Below, piece by piece: positions 35,871 through 44,646 of a stretch of 64,000 nucleotides of DNA. Numbering within the stretch: the first letter of the stretch is position 1; each line of letters starts with the position of its first letter. Position numbers and translations under genes: made by a program. Source of the DNA: Desulfopila aestuarii DSM 18488. Its GTDB lineage: Bacteria > Desulfobacterota > Desulfobulbia > Desulfobulbales > Desulfocapsaceae. Where the stretch lies: positions 46,762-110,761 of the forward strand of contig CAMBBS010000014.1 of the NCBI GenBank assembly GCA_945863875.1, read 5' to 3'. Below the pieces are notes generated by a model. The model worked only from the letters and a program-made list of their open reading frames with translations. It did no database searches and was not told the DNA's origin.

Positions 35871-36619
35871 AAGTAATCAGGCTGATACTCCTAGGCTGCG
35901 GCTTGTTGCTCATCTGGCAGCTGGTGGTCTTTGTCACAGGTGCGCCACATTATATCCTTCCCGGACCGGTGCCCGTCTTTCATGCCATCGTCAATCACAG
36001 CTCAACTTTGCTGGGACACCTGCAGACGACTTTAACGGAAATACTCCTCGGCATACTCCTTGGCAGCTTTTTGGGAGTGACCACGGCCCTAATCATGACC
36101 CTTTCGCCCCTGCTGAAGCGGTGGATGCTGCCGGTTCTGGTGATCAGTCAGGCAATCCCCGTTTTTGCCCTCGCACCAGTTCTCGTTCTTTGGTTCGGCT
36201 ATGGAATGGCGTCGAAAGTGGCCATGGCGGTGCTCATTATCTATTTCCCGGTAACCTCTTCTTTTTACTATGGGATGCGACGTACTGAGCCGCAACTGCT
36301 GGAGTTGGCACATATCATGGACGGGCGACCAATGTCAATAATGCGCTATATCATTATTCCATCGGCGTTACCGGCATTTGCCTCGGGCTTGCGCGTTGCA
36401 ACCGCAGTGGCACCAATTGGAGCGGTGGTCGGGGAATGGGTTGGGTCGAGTGCCGGCCTGGGGTTTTATATGCTGCATGCCAACGCGCGTATGCAGATTG
36501 ATGTGATGTTTGCAGCGCTGACAGTGCTTTCGGCTGTTTCGTTACTTCTCTATTTCTTCATTGATTTTGTCCTGGGGAAGCTCATTTTCTGGGAGAATAC
36601 ACAAGGAATTACACGATGA
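35867..36619 (+). CDS. thiX: ThiX-type ABC transporter permease
   Basis: 250 residues with about six membrane segments and the permease coupling region (LAHIMDGRPMSIMRYIIIPSAL). The start is TTG at 35867, overlapping the ThiZ stop by four bases. The ThiY gene follows with an ATGA overlap, so all three are translationally coupled. Confidence 0.85.
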   Translation: MKVIRLILLGCGLLLIWQLVVFVTGAPHYILPGPVPVFHAIVNHSSTLLGHLQTTLTEILLGILLGSFLGVTTALIMTLSPLLKRWMLPVLVISQAIPVFALAPVLVLWFGYGMASKVAMAVLIIYFPVTSSFYYGMRRTEPQLLELAHIMDGRPMSIMRYIIIPSALPAFASGLRVATAVAPIGAVVGEWVGSSAGLGFYMLHANARMQIDVMFAALTVLSAVSLLLYFFIDFVLGKLIFWENTQGITR

Positions 36620-37578
36620 AAAAAATGTGCATGAAAATACTGCTGTTATCGATCCCCTTGCTGATGGCCTTAGATGGCGCTGCCATCGCCGCTCCGGAAC
36701 AGGAAAAAGTGACGGTTTTGTTGGACTGGTTCGTTAATCCTGACCACGCTCCATTGTTCGTCGCGCTGGAGAAAGGTTATTTTGCGGGACATGGCCTGGG
36801 TGTGGAAATTATTGCGCCTTCTAACCCCAACGATCCGGCCAAGCTGGTGGCGGCGGGAAAAGCGGATATCGCAGTATCGTACCAGCATCAGCATCAAATG
36901 CAGATCGACCAGGGACTGCCCCTGGTGAGGATCGCAACCTTAATTGCCACCCCGCTTAATTCCTTGGTTGTGTTGGCCGATGGGCCGATTACATCTTTAG
37001 CCGATCTTAGGGGAAAAACCATTGGCTATTCTGTTGGCGGTTTTGAAACCGTATTGCTTAAGGTGATGCTGGAAAAAGCAGGTCTCGGTCTTGAAGATGT
37101 CAAGCTCGTCAATGTCAATTTTTCTTTGTCTCCGGCTCTTTTTACCGGGCAAGCCGATGCAGTGATCGGGGCTTTCAGGAATTTTGAGCTTAACCAGATG
37201 GATATGGAAAAACGTCCCGGTCGGGCTTTTTATGTCGAAGAAAATGGTATACCCGCCTACGATGAATTGATACTTGTCGCCAACGCAGAGCAGGTAAAGG
37301 AATCTAAATTACGCCGATTTGTCGATGCGCTTGAAGAGGGTGTCCAGTACCTGGTCAACCACCCGGACGAAAGCTGGCAACTCTTCATCAAAGGAGAACG
37401 GAAAAATCTCGACGATGAATTAAACCGGCGGGCCTGGAAAGACACCTTGCCGCGTTTTGCCCTGCGGCCCGGGGCCTTGGATCAACAACGTTATCGACGT
37501 TTTGCAGAGTTTTTGCAGCAGCAGGGGACGGTAAAAAATGTCCCGCCACTAGAGACTTGGGCTGTCGAGCTCCGCTAA
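36616..37578 (+). CDS. thiY: ThiY-type periplasmic pyrimidine-binding protein
   Basis: 320 residues. A signal peptide (about 1-25) precedes an NMT1/THI5 domain with the characteristic VTVLLDWFVNPDHAPLFVALEKGYF and ADIAVSYQHQHQMQ. These are the hallmarks of pyrimidine-binding ThiY proteins. ATG 36616 overlaps the permease stop (ATGA). It ends the thiamine operon; no terminator hairpin was found after it. Confidence 0.88.
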   Translation: MKKMCMKILLLSIPLLMALDGAAIAAPEQEKVTVLLDWFVNPDHAPLFVALEKGYFAGHGLGVEIIAPSNPNDPAKLVAAGKADIAVSYQHQHQMQIDQGLPLVRIATLIATPLNSLVVLADGPITSLADLRGKTIGYSVGGFETVLLKVMLEKAGLGLEDVKLVNVNFSLSPALFTGQADAVIGAFRNFELNQMDMEKRPGRAFYVEENGIPAYDELILVANAEQVKESKLRRFVDALEEGVQYLVNHPDESWQLFIKGERKNLDDELNRRAWKDTLPRFALRPGALDQQRYRRFAEFLQQQGTVKNVPPLETWAVELR

Positions 37579-37670
37579 GGACTACCCTTTACAGCAGGTT
37601 ATCGATCTCACCGACGCCGATTAAACCAGTGGTATAATCGGCAAATTGGCCATTCTACCGTCGTTAGGAT

Positions 37671-38870
37671 ATCGGCAAATAATAAATGATCATTTTAAAA
37701 CCCATATTTGTTTAATTGGAGTGCCTGAAAATAGAACTCACTTCAGAAGTAAAAGACACTATCCAGATCGCAGTCGGGTTGCTAAAGGGAACGGCTCGGC
37801 GGCTCTTTATGGCTTCGCTGGTGGCGCAAATGGGCAGAGGTGGGCACAGTTTCGCAGCCCAAGAGTTGAAATGGAATCGGGACGTAATCCGCAAAGGTCT
37901 CCATGAGCTAAACAGCGGCATGAGCTGTGTGGATGCATTCTCTTCCAGAGGGCGCAAGCGCCGGGAGACAAGGGGTAGGCGGCCCGGATCGGGTTCCCTG
38001 CGAGCGCAGCATGCGCGATCTTCTTGATACGCTGGGTTTTCATCCGCGCAAAGTGGTCAAGAGCAAGCCTTTGCGCAAAATCAAGGAAACGGAGGCCATT
38101 TTTACTCAAGTTCATCAGGTGAACAAACAAGCCGATGCCGATCCCTGGACCATTCGCGTGTCTCTTGACACCAAAGCGGTGGTGGCAATCGGTGACCTGA
38201 GTCGTGGCGGTAAAAGTCGCCAGGGTGAGCAAGCTCTGGTTCACGACTTTTCGCCCGAATGCAAAGTGGCGCCCTTTGGTCTGTTTCGTCCTGATACGAG
38301 CGAGACGTGGTTGTATTTTACGACTGGTCCGGTAACGGCGGATTTTATGGTCGATCGGTTGCAACAACTCTGGCCTGGTTTTAAAAAAACGGTAATTCTC
38401 CACATGCCCTGGTGAGTAACGCCGGCAATGGGCGAGAAAACCGCGGGGTCCGCGGCCAATGGCCCAAGCACTAAGAGAATTCAGCGCCGGCCAGAATATC
38501 ACAATTCGGCTGGCATACTATCCTCCCTGCCACAGCAAATACAACATGATTGAGCGGGTCTTTGGGGTATTGGAGAAGTATTGGAATGGCGATCCGCTCC
38601 GGACGGTCGAGAAAGCATTGGGCTTTGCGGAGGGAATGACCTGCAAAGGTGTACATCCAATGGCAAAATTGGTTACCAAAGCCTACGCCACAGGGATCAA
38701 ACTAAGCAATAAGATCCGGCGTCATTATGAACAGGCCTTGGAACGGGTGCCAGAATTGTGGAAATGGTTCGTGACGCTTGATCCAGGCAAAGCCATGATG
38801 GTCTGTGCTTTGGCCAAAGAATAGGAATGATTATATTTTGCCGTTTGCCTTAAGCTCATCTATTGCCGAT
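37671..38870 (+). mobile_element. Decayed ISAzo13-like insertion sequence
   Basis: A broken transposase gene (37716-38824) is bounded by a short inverted repeat: ATCGGCAA at 37671-37678 and TTGCCGAT at 38863-38870. Another ATCGGCAA at 37637 makes the left end uncertain. The right end interrupts a short reading frame of a toxin-antitoxin module. No target-site duplication was found. The element cannot move by itself. Confidence 0.55.
37716..38824 (+). pseudogene. ISAzo13-family transposase remnant
   Basis: The family reads over about 370 residues. Here the frame breaks at least twice. The first piece is 37716-38027 (RRLFMASLVAQMGRGGHSFAAQELKW...). The second is 37927-38415 (IRVSLDTKAVVAIGDLSRGGKSR), with the first catalytic Asp. 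The third (38459-38824) holds the RLAYYPPCHSKYNMIERVFGVLE region with the last acidic residue. Between them SNAGNGREN replaces the expected DNGPEN, so the second catalytic Asp is also gone. The gene is clearly dead. Confidence 0.8.
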
Positions 38871-38910
38871 AAAAATTGATTACGGGAGAAGGGGTAAACT
38901 GGAACTTCAT
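38860..38910 (-). pseudogene. Start of a toxin gene cut by the insertion sequence
   Basis: The minus-strand ORF starts at ATG 38910, one base into the antitoxin stop codon (TAATG), and reads MKFQFTPSPVINFYRQ, then stops inside the insertion sequence end. The layout is that of a RelE/ParE-type toxin following a Phd/YefM antitoxin. The rest of the toxin was not found beyond the left end of the element. Confidence 0.4.
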
Positions 38911-39179
38911 TATGATTCCGTTGCCAAAAGGGTGTCAGCTTCAGTAAGGACGGTATCCAGATCGCATCCTTCATCTAATTCGATTTCTCTGTCTCCTTTG
39001 GCTAAAAGCCGCAGGAGTTCCTTTTCATGTTCAGATTTTTCATAGGCTTCAACACCAAGCATTACAGCTGCTGCTCCCCCTCTTTGAGAAATGATAGTCG
39101 GCTCGTTGTTTTTGTTTTATTGTTTTAGTATCTTGGCCGCATCCTGTCTTAAATCGCTATCAGGGATTATATTCGACAA
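38910..39179 (-). pseudogene. Phd/YefM-family antitoxin with a premature stop codon
   Basis: Read from TTG 39179, the frame gives MSNIIPDSDLRQDAAKILKQ, a stop (TAA at 39117-39119), and then 68 more codons to 38910: NEPTIISQRGGAAAVMLG, then VEAYEKSEHEKELLRLLAKG. Joined, this is a typical Phd/YefM antitoxin. The single in-frame stop breaks the DNA-binding N-terminus from the toxin-binding C-terminus. The partner toxin is truncated, so the module is dead. Confidence 0.72.
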
Positions 39180-39186
39180 TTAGCTC

Positions 39187-39260
39187 ATAACGCACCACCT
39201 GTGGTTCTTTTAAGTGTTGCTAAACGCACAATTAAGCGCACCACAAGACAAGCGTTAAAA
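39187..39260. repeat. attC-like folded sequence 1
   Basis: ATAACGC (39187-39193) pairs with GCGTTA (39252-39257), and CCTGTGGT (39198-39205) with ACCACAAG (39240-39247, one mismatch), leaving a long central loop. This nested-arm layout resembles integron attC sites, but GTTAAAA departs from the GTTRRRY core. No integrase gene is in the window. Confidence 0.3.
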
Positions 39261-39296
39261 GCTCGTCCATTGATAAGATAATGCGCCAGCGCATGA

Positions 39297-39361
39297 GCTA
39301 AACCGCAGACCAGCCGAAGCGAGGCGGCAGAGGGGCGGTCGGCTGGAGCGCCTCGTTATAA
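39297..39361. repeat. attC-like folded sequence 2
   Basis: In 65 bases, CCAGCCGA (39310-39317) pairs with TCGGCTGG (39339-39346), flanked by GCTAAAC and GTTATAA at the ends with the invariant-looking AAC/GTT. Length and order match integron attC recombination sites. The outer seven-base boxes deviate from the consensus, so the call is tentative. The rest of 39361-40099 shows no gene or other signal I can support. Confidence 0.35.
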
Positions 39362-40099
39362 TTCATTTGTCTGTAGACGGCGAGAGGGTTGATTTGCTTT
39401 TTTTCATAAACGCTCTGTACATCTCCATTGAGTTGTTATGTGACAGACACAGCGAAAGCTCTTTGTCGATCTGCATATGCAGATTGCTAGTAGCACTTTC
39501 TACGAGTGCGATCCAAAACTCGCTAATGCTCCCACATAAAGGCTGTCAGCTGTCCTTGCAACACTTTCTCGCCTGCAGCCAAAAGCGCACCCATGGTGGC
39601 ATTGCGCCAGCCATATCACTTCATGCTGGCATCTTTTGCCTGATTTTCTTTACAAACAGACTCAGGCGCTTTAGCTATCTAGCCTTAGAAAATTTCGTAA
39701 TGTATCAATATTTATTTTAATAATCTTGAAAAACTTGCTAGTCACGAATATTTGCTTTTCTGCATATTACCGAGAATGAGTGGCTATACAATTTTAAAAG
39801 AACTTCATGTGACACAAGTCGTTGGTGCAGTAGCTTACACGTTTTGAAACGTTTCTTGCAGCAAAGATATTAAAATTATCACCGTATCCATAATAAAAAT
39901 CTGGCTGCGTTTCTATCTTGGTTTTTATTCGACGTAGCGCCGTCATGCCCCAACATGACCCACGTTGGCAAGGCTGGTGGGACACTTATCATCTCCAGAC
40001 AGCCATTATGTCGAAGATGTGCTACATCGTATGGTCTCAAGGCCAAACCAAGCTGTGCCGGAGAGAACTTTTCAGTTGTTATCCTCCCGGGAGCTTGAT

Positions 40100-40156
40100 A
40101 TTCTTGTGCCGCACAGATTTTGTGCCCTTGGGGTGCATTCTTTGCGGCACAAGAAT
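40100..40156. repeat. Long inverted repeat upstream of panC
   Basis: ATTCTTGTGCCGCA (40100-40113) and TGCGGCACAAGAAT (40143-40156) are perfect 14-base arms around a 29-base loop. No T run follows on either strand. It may be a regulatory RNA fold, or one end of a miniature transposable element. Confidence 0.6.
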
Positions 40157-40282
40157 CTTTATCCATTGAGCTGTAAACGTTTACAAGTGTCGATGACGGA
40201 GCAGATTCGCTGCTGGTGAACGTTTATCAATTTTTATATTGAATGAGGTGGGGTTATCAAGATCATTTATTCCGTAGAGGAA

Positions 40283-41101
40283 ATGCAGGCGCGGGCGGAC
40301 CAGTTGAGACGCTCGGGTAAAACCACGGCCTTTGTGCCGACCATGGGCTATCTGCATGAAGGACACCTGTCGCTGTTGCGCATCGGTAAACAAAAAGCCG
40401 ACGATCTGGTTCTCAGTATTTTTGTCAATCCTACCCAGTTCGGGCCGAACGAAGACCTGAGTTCCTACCCCCGTTCTCTGCAGGACGATCTGGACAAGGC
40501 CGAAAAAGAGGGCGTGGATGCGGTCTTTGTGCCAACTGACCAGGCGCTCTATCAAGAGGGGTATCAGACCTATGTGCAGTTGGAAAAACTGCCGCAGCAT
40601 CTGTGCGGTCTGTCACGGCCAGTATTTTTCAGAGGTGTTACGACGGTGGTGACGCAGCTCTTTAATATTGTCAAACCCCACGTGGCGATATTTGGCGAAA
40701 AGGATTTTCAGCAGCTGGCGATCATCAGGCAGATGGTCCGGGATCTCAAGTTTGCCATCGAGATTGTCGGTGCACCGATTGTTCGGGAGGCCGATGGGCT
40801 GGCCATGAGTTCGAGGAATGCTTATTTAAAGGAGTATATGCGACCGGCGGCCCTGAGTTTATCCCAGGTGCTGCAAAACTCGCGAAAAATGGTGCAGGAC
40901 GGCATCGTCGATGCGCAATTGATCACGGACCGGGCGTTGGACATATTCTCGGCATTTCCGGAAATAAAAGTCGATTATATTTCCATCTGTGACCCGGAAA
41001 GCCTTGACCCGGTAGAGTCGGTAGAAGGGAGAACCCTGATGGCCTTGGCCGTGGCGTTGGAAAAAATCCGGCTCATCGATAATACCATTCTGCAACCGTG
41101 A
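40283..41101 (+). CDS. panC: Pantoate-beta-alanine ligase
   Basis: 272 residues from ATG 40283, but the conserved first strand of PanC (IKIIYSVEEMQ) lies in frame just upstream with no ATG, GTG or TTG start: the codons run GGG GTT ATC AAG ATC ATT. Translation may begin at ATC 40256 or ATT 40265. The catalytic motifs are intact: VPTMGYLHEGHLSLL, IFVNPTQFGPNEDL, AIFGEKDFQQL and MSSRNAYL. It condenses pantoate with beta-alanine using ATP for coenzyme A synthesis. Confidence 0.93.
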   Translation: MQARADQLRRSGKTTAFVPTMGYLHEGHLSLLRIGKQKADDLVLSIFVNPTQFGPNEDLSSYPRSLQDDLDKAEKEGVDAVFVPTDQALYQEGYQTYVQLEKLPQHLCGLSRPVFFRGVTTVVTQLFNIVKPHVAIFGEKDFQQLAIIRQMVRDLKFAIEIVGAPIVREADGLAMSSRNAYLKEYMRPAALSLSQVLQNSRKMVQDGIVDAQLITDRALDIFSAFPEIKVDYISICDPESLDPVESVEGRTLMALAVALEKIRLIDNTILQP

Positions 41102-41148
41102 ATATTCGGCTTTAACGCGTTATATGCCCTGCGCGGTGTTTGCTTCAA

Positions 41149-41727
41149 ATGCAACTTAACACAAGGAAACAGCAAAATATTTTGAAAAATCATGAAATTA
41201 CCAAAACACTCGTTTCGGAAGAGGAAGTGCAAAATACAGTGCAGCGGCTTGGCGCCGAGATAACCGCCCATTATGGGCAGCTTGAAAGAGAACTGATGGT
41301 TATCGGCCTGCTGCGGGGATCGTTTATCTTTATGGCCGACCTGGTGCGGCAGATCAAAATTCCCCTGGTGGTCGACTTTATGACCCTGTCCAGTTACGGC
41401 GACGGCACCATCAGCAGCGGCGATGTCAAGGTGGTCATGGATCTCGACTCCTCTATCGAGGATCGCGATGTCCTGCTGGTGGAAGATATCGTCGATACCG
41501 GCAGAACCTTCAGTAAAGTTATTCGCATGATGCGCAACCGCAATCCCCGTTCCCTGAAGGTCTGCACCTTTCTCAACAAACCTGCGGCTCGAATCGCCGA
41601 TATTAAAATTGATTTCTGCGGCGTGGATATTCCCAACGAGTTTGCCGTCGGTTACGGCCTTGACTATGCCCAGGGGTATCGCCATCTGCCCTATGTCGGG
41701 GTTTTGCAGCTAGGCTCTGACAAATAA
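41149..41727 (+). CDS. hpt: Hypoxanthine phosphoribosyltransferase
   Basis: About 192 residues. The PRPP-binding motif VLLVEDIVDTGRTFSKV and the flexible-loop region GSFIFMADLVRQIKIPLVVDFMTLSSYG are typical of HPRT. It salvages hypoxanthine, and perhaps guanine, to the nucleotide. ATG 41149 is preferred over the TTG upstream, though neither has a clear ribosome site. It starts 48 bases after panC and probably shares its transcript. Confidence 0.92.
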   Translation: MQLNTRKQQNILKNHEITKTLVSEEEVQNTVQRLGAEITAHYGQLERELMVIGLLRGSFIFMADLVRQIKIPLVVDFMTLSSYGDGTISSGDVKVVMDLDSSIEDRDVLLVEDIVDTGRTFSKVIRMMRNRNPRSLKVCTFLNKPAARIADIKIDFCGVDIPNEFAVGYGLDYAQGYRHLPYVGVLQLGSDK

Positions 41728-41738
41728 AGTTTCTCGGA

Positions 41739-41773
41739 AGGCTGGTTCGAGAATAGGCATTCTCGGGCAGCCT
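41739..41773. terminator. Hairpin between hpt and the TRAP operon
   Basis: AGGCTG (41739-41744) pairs with CAGCCT (41768-41773), and CGAGAAT (41748-41754) with ATTCTCG (41759-41765), with a small internal loop between. It lies between the two convergent stop codons and would end transcription from both sides. T runs are weak. Confidence 0.5.
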
Positions 41774-41774
41774 C

Positions 41775-43037
41775 CTAGCCCAGATAGCGGATTAAGGCGC
41801 TGCTCAGCCACGGGAAATAGGTGATGATCGCCAGGGTGACGAGCAGCAGGCCGAGAAACGGCAGGGTGGCGCGGTAGAGTTCGGTCACCGGTCGCTCGAA
41901 GCGGTAGGAGGCGAGAAAAAGGTTCAGTCCCACCGGCGGGGTGCAATAACCGATCTGCAGGTTGGTGAGGAAGATAATGCCCAGGTGGATGGGATCGATG
42001 CCATAGCCCGTGGCGATCGGCAGGATCAATGGTACGATCAGCACCAGAGCGGCGAAGATGTCAAGCATCGCGCCGACCAGGAGCAGAAAGACATTCAACA
42101 ACAGCAGGAAGGTGTATTTGTTGTCGATATAGTTCTGGATAAACTCGAACAGCCGCGACGGTATCTGCTGGTCGATCAGATAGTTGGTCGAGGCCATGGA
42201 GGTTGCCAGGATAACCAGTATACCGCCGAACAGCACCATAGACTTGCTCATAATGGCCGGGAGCTGGCCAAGCGATATGTCCCGGTGAATGGCTACCTCG
42301 ACCACCAGCACATACAGGGCGGTGATGGCAGCCGCCTCCCCGGGGACGAAAATCCCCCCATAGATCCCTCCCAGAAGAATAACCGGCAGGGGCAGTTCCC
42401 AGGCAATTTCCCGCAGCCCCTGACGGATTTCGCCAGAGCTGTAGCCTGCTCTTTTTCTGCGCGGCGGGCTTTTCGCCACCGCGTAGCCGATGAGCAGCAG
42501 AAGCATCAAAATGCCCGGCAGAATGCCCGCCAGAAAGAGATGGTCGATTCGTTCCTCGGCGATGACACCGTAGAGGATCAGCGGCAGACTGGGCGGAAAG
42601 AGCAGTCCGAGGCTGCCTGAAGAGGTGATAAGGCCCATGGAAAACGTGTTCCCGTAGCCGTCTTTCAGCAGGGCCGGGAGCAGCAGGCCGCCGAGGGCAA
42701 AGATGGTCACCCCCGAAGCACCGGTAAAGGCGGTGAAAATAGCGCAGACGATAAGGGTGATAACGGCAAGGCCGCCCGGCAGCCAGCCAAGAAATATCTG
42801 GGAAAACCGCAGCATGCGACTGGGGGCCTGGCTTTCCGAGAGCAGAATGCCGGCAAAAATAAATAGCGGCAGGGAGACCAGCAGAGGGGTGTCGGCCAGT
42901 CGGGCCATTTCGATGATAACGACTGAGATATCAATATCCGCTGAATAAAAGGAAACCAGGGCCAAGGCGCCGATAACCAGAAAAAGTGGCGACCGGAACA
43001 GCGCGAGAATGAGGATGACAATTTTCAGTACATTCAT
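41775..43037 (-). CDS. dctM: TRAP transporter large membrane subunit
   Basis: 420 residues with about 12 membrane segments, of the DctM family: SLPLFIFAGILLSESQA near the start, FTAFTGASGVTIFALGGLLLP, SGSLGLLFPPSLPLILYG and NLQIGYCTPPVGLNLF near the end. It forms the transport channel with DctQ. The start overlaps the DctQ stop by four bases. The substrate is unknown; organic acids are usual. Confidence 0.9.
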   Translation of the reverse strand: MNVLKIVILILALFRSPLFLVIGALALVSFYSADIDISVVIIEMARLADTPLLVSLPLFIFAGILLSESQAPSRMLRFSQIFLGWLPGGLAVITLIVCAIFTAFTGASGVTIFALGGLLLPALLKDGYGNTFSMGLITSSGSLGLLFPPSLPLILYGVIAEERIDHLFLAGILPGILMLLLLIGYAVAKSPPRRKRAGYSSGEIRQGLREIAWELPLPVILLGGIYGGIFVPGEAAAITALYVLVVEVAIHRDISLGQLPAIMSKSMVLFGGILVILATSMASTNYLIDQQIPSRLFEFIQNYIDNKYTFLLLLNVFLLLVGAMLDIFAALVLIVPLILPIATGYGIDPIHLGIIFLTNLQIGYCTPPVGLNLFLASYRFERPVTELYRATLPFLGLLLVTLAIITYFPWLSSALIRYLG

Positions 43038-43564
43038 GGACGGTCGTTGTCTGCCTCCGGTCCTGGGTGGAAAAGGGCTTTTGTCTGCAGGACGAGCAGC
43101 AGCAGATATTTCAGGGTGATGAGGCCGAAAGCCAGGGGGAAGATACCGTTCCAGAACCAGAGCGGCAGCGACAGTGGACCGGAACCGCCGAATTCGATTT
43201 CACCGCGCAGAAAACGCCATGCGGCCCAGGTCAGGCCACCGGCGGCAAGGGTGCAGAACAGGTGGGTGGCATAGGTGAGCCATGGCTCAATTTTTTTTGG
43301 CAGGGCGTTGCCGGTAATGTCCAGGGCAATGTGCTTGCCCTGGCTGGTGGCGGAAACCGCGCCGACAAGTCCGCACCAGAGCACCAGATAGCGCAGCAGC
43401 GGGTCTGCCCAGAGGAAGCCGCTGGCAAAAAAGGTCCGCAGGATAATCTGCACACAGACGAGAAGAATCATCGAGGTGAGCAGCAGGCAGAGAAGCATCA
43501 TCTCCGCTTTATCGAGCCAGCGTAAGAACGGATGCTGCTCGGTAAGTGCCGTTATTTCCGTCAA
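43034..43564 (-). CDS. dctQ: TRAP transporter small membrane subunit
   Basis: 176 residues with four membrane segments, and the DctQ pattern around GAVSATSQGKHIALDI. It pairs with DctM. Both ends overlap their neighbours by four bases (ATGA), so the three genes are translated as a unit. Confidence 0.88.
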   Translation of the reverse strand: MTEITALTEQHPFLRWLDKAEMMLLCLLLTSMILLVCVQIILRTFFASGFLWADPLLRYLVLWCGLVGAVSATSQGKHIALDITGNALPKKIEPWLTYATHLFCTLAAGGLTWAAWRFLRGEIEFGGSGPLSLPLWFWNGIFPLAFGLITLKYLLLLVLQTKALFHPGPEADNDRP

Positions 43565-44589
43565 TTTGCAGGCTCCGCAGTCGTTTTGTCACGAAATTGC
43601 TGACGCAATGCAATAAGCTGGTCATAGATAGCTTTGGAAAACGAGCCCGGCATAAGCGTCTGCACGGCCAGTTCACTCTTTTCGCGCAGGATGTCCAGTG
43701 TTCCCTTATCAATTTTCAGGAATTCAGCGCCCCGCGTTGCCAGTACGCGGCGGGAATCGCTGTTGCTTTCCCTGGTTTTTTCCAGCAGAACGGGAAAATG
43801 GGTCTGCGCCGCCGTTTCAATGGCCTGCCTGTGCGTTGCCGGGAGTTTGGCAAACATGGCGGCGTCAAGAGCAAAGACCCCGTAGGCGTATCCATAGGGG
43901 ACGTCGGCAATATAACGGGCCTTGGTAAACCACTGCAGGATAATAGAACCATAGAGAGAGTTGTACACCGTTTCTACCAGGCCGCTCTGCAGCGAGGTAA
44001 GCACATCGGGGATCGACAGCTGTACCGGTGAGATATCGAGGACGGAAAAGTATGCCTCGGAAATCGGGTCGCCGGAAGGACTCCAGTTTTTGGAATTCTT
44101 GAGATCTGCCACCGTGGCAATTGGCTTGGTGGACATGGCGTAGATAAAGCCGACCTCGGTCATGGCGATAAATTCCAGCCCTTTTTCATGAAACCTTTCC
44201 TTGAAGGCGGGGATCAATCCGGTTGTCACCGCGTCCACCTCGGCATAGGACTCGAAGAAAAAGGGGATGGAGAGCACCCTAAAATCTGGGACGACCGTGG
44301 CGATTCCGGTCATGGTGAAGCCACCGCCGTGCAGCTGGCCGACCCGCATCTTTCGGTACATCGACTGGTCGTCGCCCATAACCCCGCCCGGATAGACACG
44401 AAAGCCGACTTCCCCGCCGGTCATTTCGGCGACTTCCTTGGCAAAGTTGTCGAACTGTTCAATCCAGACCGAACCTGCCGGAGCGAGACTGGCTATTTTA
44501 AAGAGATATTTCGGCGCAGCGTGCAGCTGGCTGCCGCTGAACAAAAGGAGCAGGAATGTGGTTGTAATCAGGGATGCACGGCGTCGCAT
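43561..44589 (-). CDS. dctP: TRAP transporter substrate-binding protein
   Basis: 342 residues with a signal peptide (about 1-24) and the DctP domain: IASLAPAGSVWIEQFDNFAKEVAEMTGGEVGFRVYPGGVMGDD, and later GYAYGVFALDAAMFAKLP. An Arg typical of carboxylate binding lies near 170, but the exact ligand cannot be named. It follows TatT and precedes dctQ on the minus strand. Confidence 0.9.
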   Translation of the reverse strand: MRRRASLITTTFLLLLFSGSQLHAAPKYLFKIASLAPAGSVWIEQFDNFAKEVAEMTGGEVGFRVYPGGVMGDDQSMYRKMRVGQLHGGGFTMTGIATVVPDFRVLSIPFFFESYAEVDAVTTGLIPAFKERFHEKGLEFIAMTEVGFIYAMSTKPIATVADLKNSKNWSPSGDPISEAYFSVLDISPVQLSIPDVLTSLQSGLVETVYNSLYGSIILQWFTKARYIADVPYGYAYGVFALDAAMFAKLPATHRQAIETAAQTHFPVLLEKTRESNSDSRRVLATRGAEFLKIDKGTLDILREKSELAVQTLMPGSFSKAIYDQLIALRQQFRDKTTAEPAN

Positions 44590-44646
44590 GGTTTTTTCTC
44601 CATGTGGAACATATTGCAGAGGTTAAGGAGCGATGCAAGGGGTTGC

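Noticed and set aside
39367..39720. Plus-strand frame of 117 codons in the gene-poor stretch
   Set aside because: No ribosome site, no recognisable motif and an odd composition rich in Leu, Ser and Cys. Not supported as a gene.
39879..40219. Overlapping frames of 63-95 codons on both strands near 40 kb
   Set aside because: Several frames compete, none has a ribosome site, and the 14-base inverted repeat lies inside. Treated as noncoding or decayed.
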